A DNA stretch of 64,000 nucleotides from an uncultured Bacteroidota bacterium (GTDB taxonomy: Bacteria > Bacteroidota > Bacteroidia > Chitinophagales > Chitinophagaceae). Location of the stretch: NCBI GenBank assembly GCA_903831935.1, contig CAIKZP010000053.1, forward strand, positions 1 through 64,000, in the 5' to 3' direction. Below, piece by piece: positions 63,659 through 64,000 of this stretch (positions are counted from its first letter, which is position 1; every line of letters starts with the position of its first letter). The notes beneath the pieces were generated by a model that was not told where the DNA came from, ran no database searches, and worked only from the letters and a program-made list of their open reading frames with translations. A program made the position numbers and the translations under genes.

Positions 63659-64000
63659 ATGCAACACAAAATAGTCGTAGCCATTACCGGAGCAAGTGGC
63701 TCTATTTATGCCAAGGTATTATTAGATAAATTAGTTCAATTGAACGAACAAATAGCTTCGGTAGGCATTGTCATGAGCGCAAATGCAAAGGAAGTTTGGC
63801 AAACAGAAATTGGCAATACTTCTTACCAAGATTACCCTTTTCATTTTTTTGATAAATACAATTTCAGTGCACCATTTGCATCTGGATCTGCTAACTACAA
63901 TACCATGATTGTTGCGCCTTGTAGTATGGGCACATTGGGTAGAATTGCTTCAGGACTTAGTGATGATTTAATTACGCGTGCTGCAGATGTAGTATTAAAA
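63659..64000 (+). CDS. ubiX: UbiX-family flavin prenyltransferase, N-terminal part
   Basis: The frame from ATG 63659 runs open to the window edge, 114 codons seen. It begins 'MQHKIVVAITGASGSIYA', the FMN-binding start of UbiX/Pad1 enzymes, and has 'MIVAPCSMGTLGRIASGLSD', the second flavin/prenyl-binding block. UbiX makes prenylated FMN for UbiD-type decarboxylases. The remaining C-terminal half lies beyond this window. Confidence 0.88.
   Translation, partial: MQHKIVVAITGASGSIYAKVLLDKLVQLNEQIASVGIVMSANAKEVWQTEIGNTSYQDYPFHFFDKYNFSAPFASGSANYNTMIVAPCSMGTLGRIASGLSDDLITRAADVVLK

Noticed and set aside
1..64000. CRISPR arrays, insertion sequences, prophage, toxin-antitoxin or restriction systems
   Set aside because: No regular repeat-spacer pattern, no transposase or integrase other than the chromosomal XerD, and no recognisable defence genes were found.

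Overview
This is an AT-rich chromosomal window from a member of the Bacteroidota, most likely a Chitinophagaceae-type organism. The signs are a secreted protein with a type IX (Por) C-terminal sorting domain, several Bacteroidota-typical families (DUF4294, DUF3078, DUF2911, DUF6580, LptE-family lipoprotein, PafA phosphatase), a eukaryote-like NADP isocitrate dehydrogenase, and repeated Bacteroidota promoter signatures (TTG or TTTG, 19-20 bases, then TAnnTTTG). There are no rRNA operons, insertion sequences, phage genes or CRISPR arrays. One tRNA gene (Val, anticodon UAC) is present. Nearly all of the window is housekeeping DNA.

Layout. 0-6.3 kb (minus strand): an S1-domain RNA-binding protein, then a parE - DUF1835 - parC topoisomerase IV operon. 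6.4-10.3 kb: a cysteine-cluster protein, a NamZ-like muramidase, the tRNA t6A dehydratase TcdA, a secreted BNR-repeat protein and a small YciI-like protein. 10.4-18.3 kb: the most accessory-looking part, with a large T9SS-sorted secreted protein, a CAP-domain protein, a SulP transporter fused to a beta-carbonic anhydrase, a small secreted unknown and a DUF4153 membrane protein. 18.5-23.4 kb: tRNA-Val, the N-end-rule pair clpS-aat, DUF4294, and ccmF/ccmE for cytochrome c maturation. 23.5-29.5 kb (plus): agmatinase family enzyme, membrane protein, an uncharacterised radical SAM protein, TSUP transporter, TonB-like protein, folC. 29.5-33.0 kb (minus): fbp, unknown, ABC ATPase, DinB/YfiT, NUDIX. 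33.1-36.7 kb: a degenerate aspartokinase-like protein, L,D-transpeptidase, purK, DUF3078. 37-43.8 kb (plus): miaB, a sigma-54-type activator, lptE, unknown, secG, mltG, BrkB. 43.8-54.3 kb: 2'-O-methyltransferase, unknown membrane protein, dipeptide epimerase, 4-alpha-glucanotransferase, RNase HI, DUF6580, manA, YraN, a second cysteine-cluster protein, xerD, DUF2911. 54.4-64 kb: alpha-oxoamine synthase, pafA, icd, an Nramp-USP fusion, a lipoprotein, an alpha-glucan phosphorylase and the start of ubiX.

Functional threads. Envelope and peptidoglycan work is spread over NamZ, MltG, the L,D-transpeptidase and the dipeptide epimerase. Glucan metabolism is represented by the glucanotransferase and the phosphorylase. 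ClpS and Aat form the two ends of N-degron proteolysis. CcmE and CcmF handle haem delivery and ligation.

No wholly new multi-gene system is evident. The points most worth a second look are enzymes whose key residues differ from the family: an aspartokinase homologue without its KFGG motif and without the second half of the kinase, a CxxxY-type CcmE, and a glucan phosphorylase with Thr at the usual PLP-lysine position. Also notable are two transporter fusions, a nested set of GCAATA half-sites upstream of the SulP-carbonic anhydrase gene, and possible leaderless transcripts. Several starts were moved from an upstream TTG or GTG codon to the nearby ATG, as stated in the entries.
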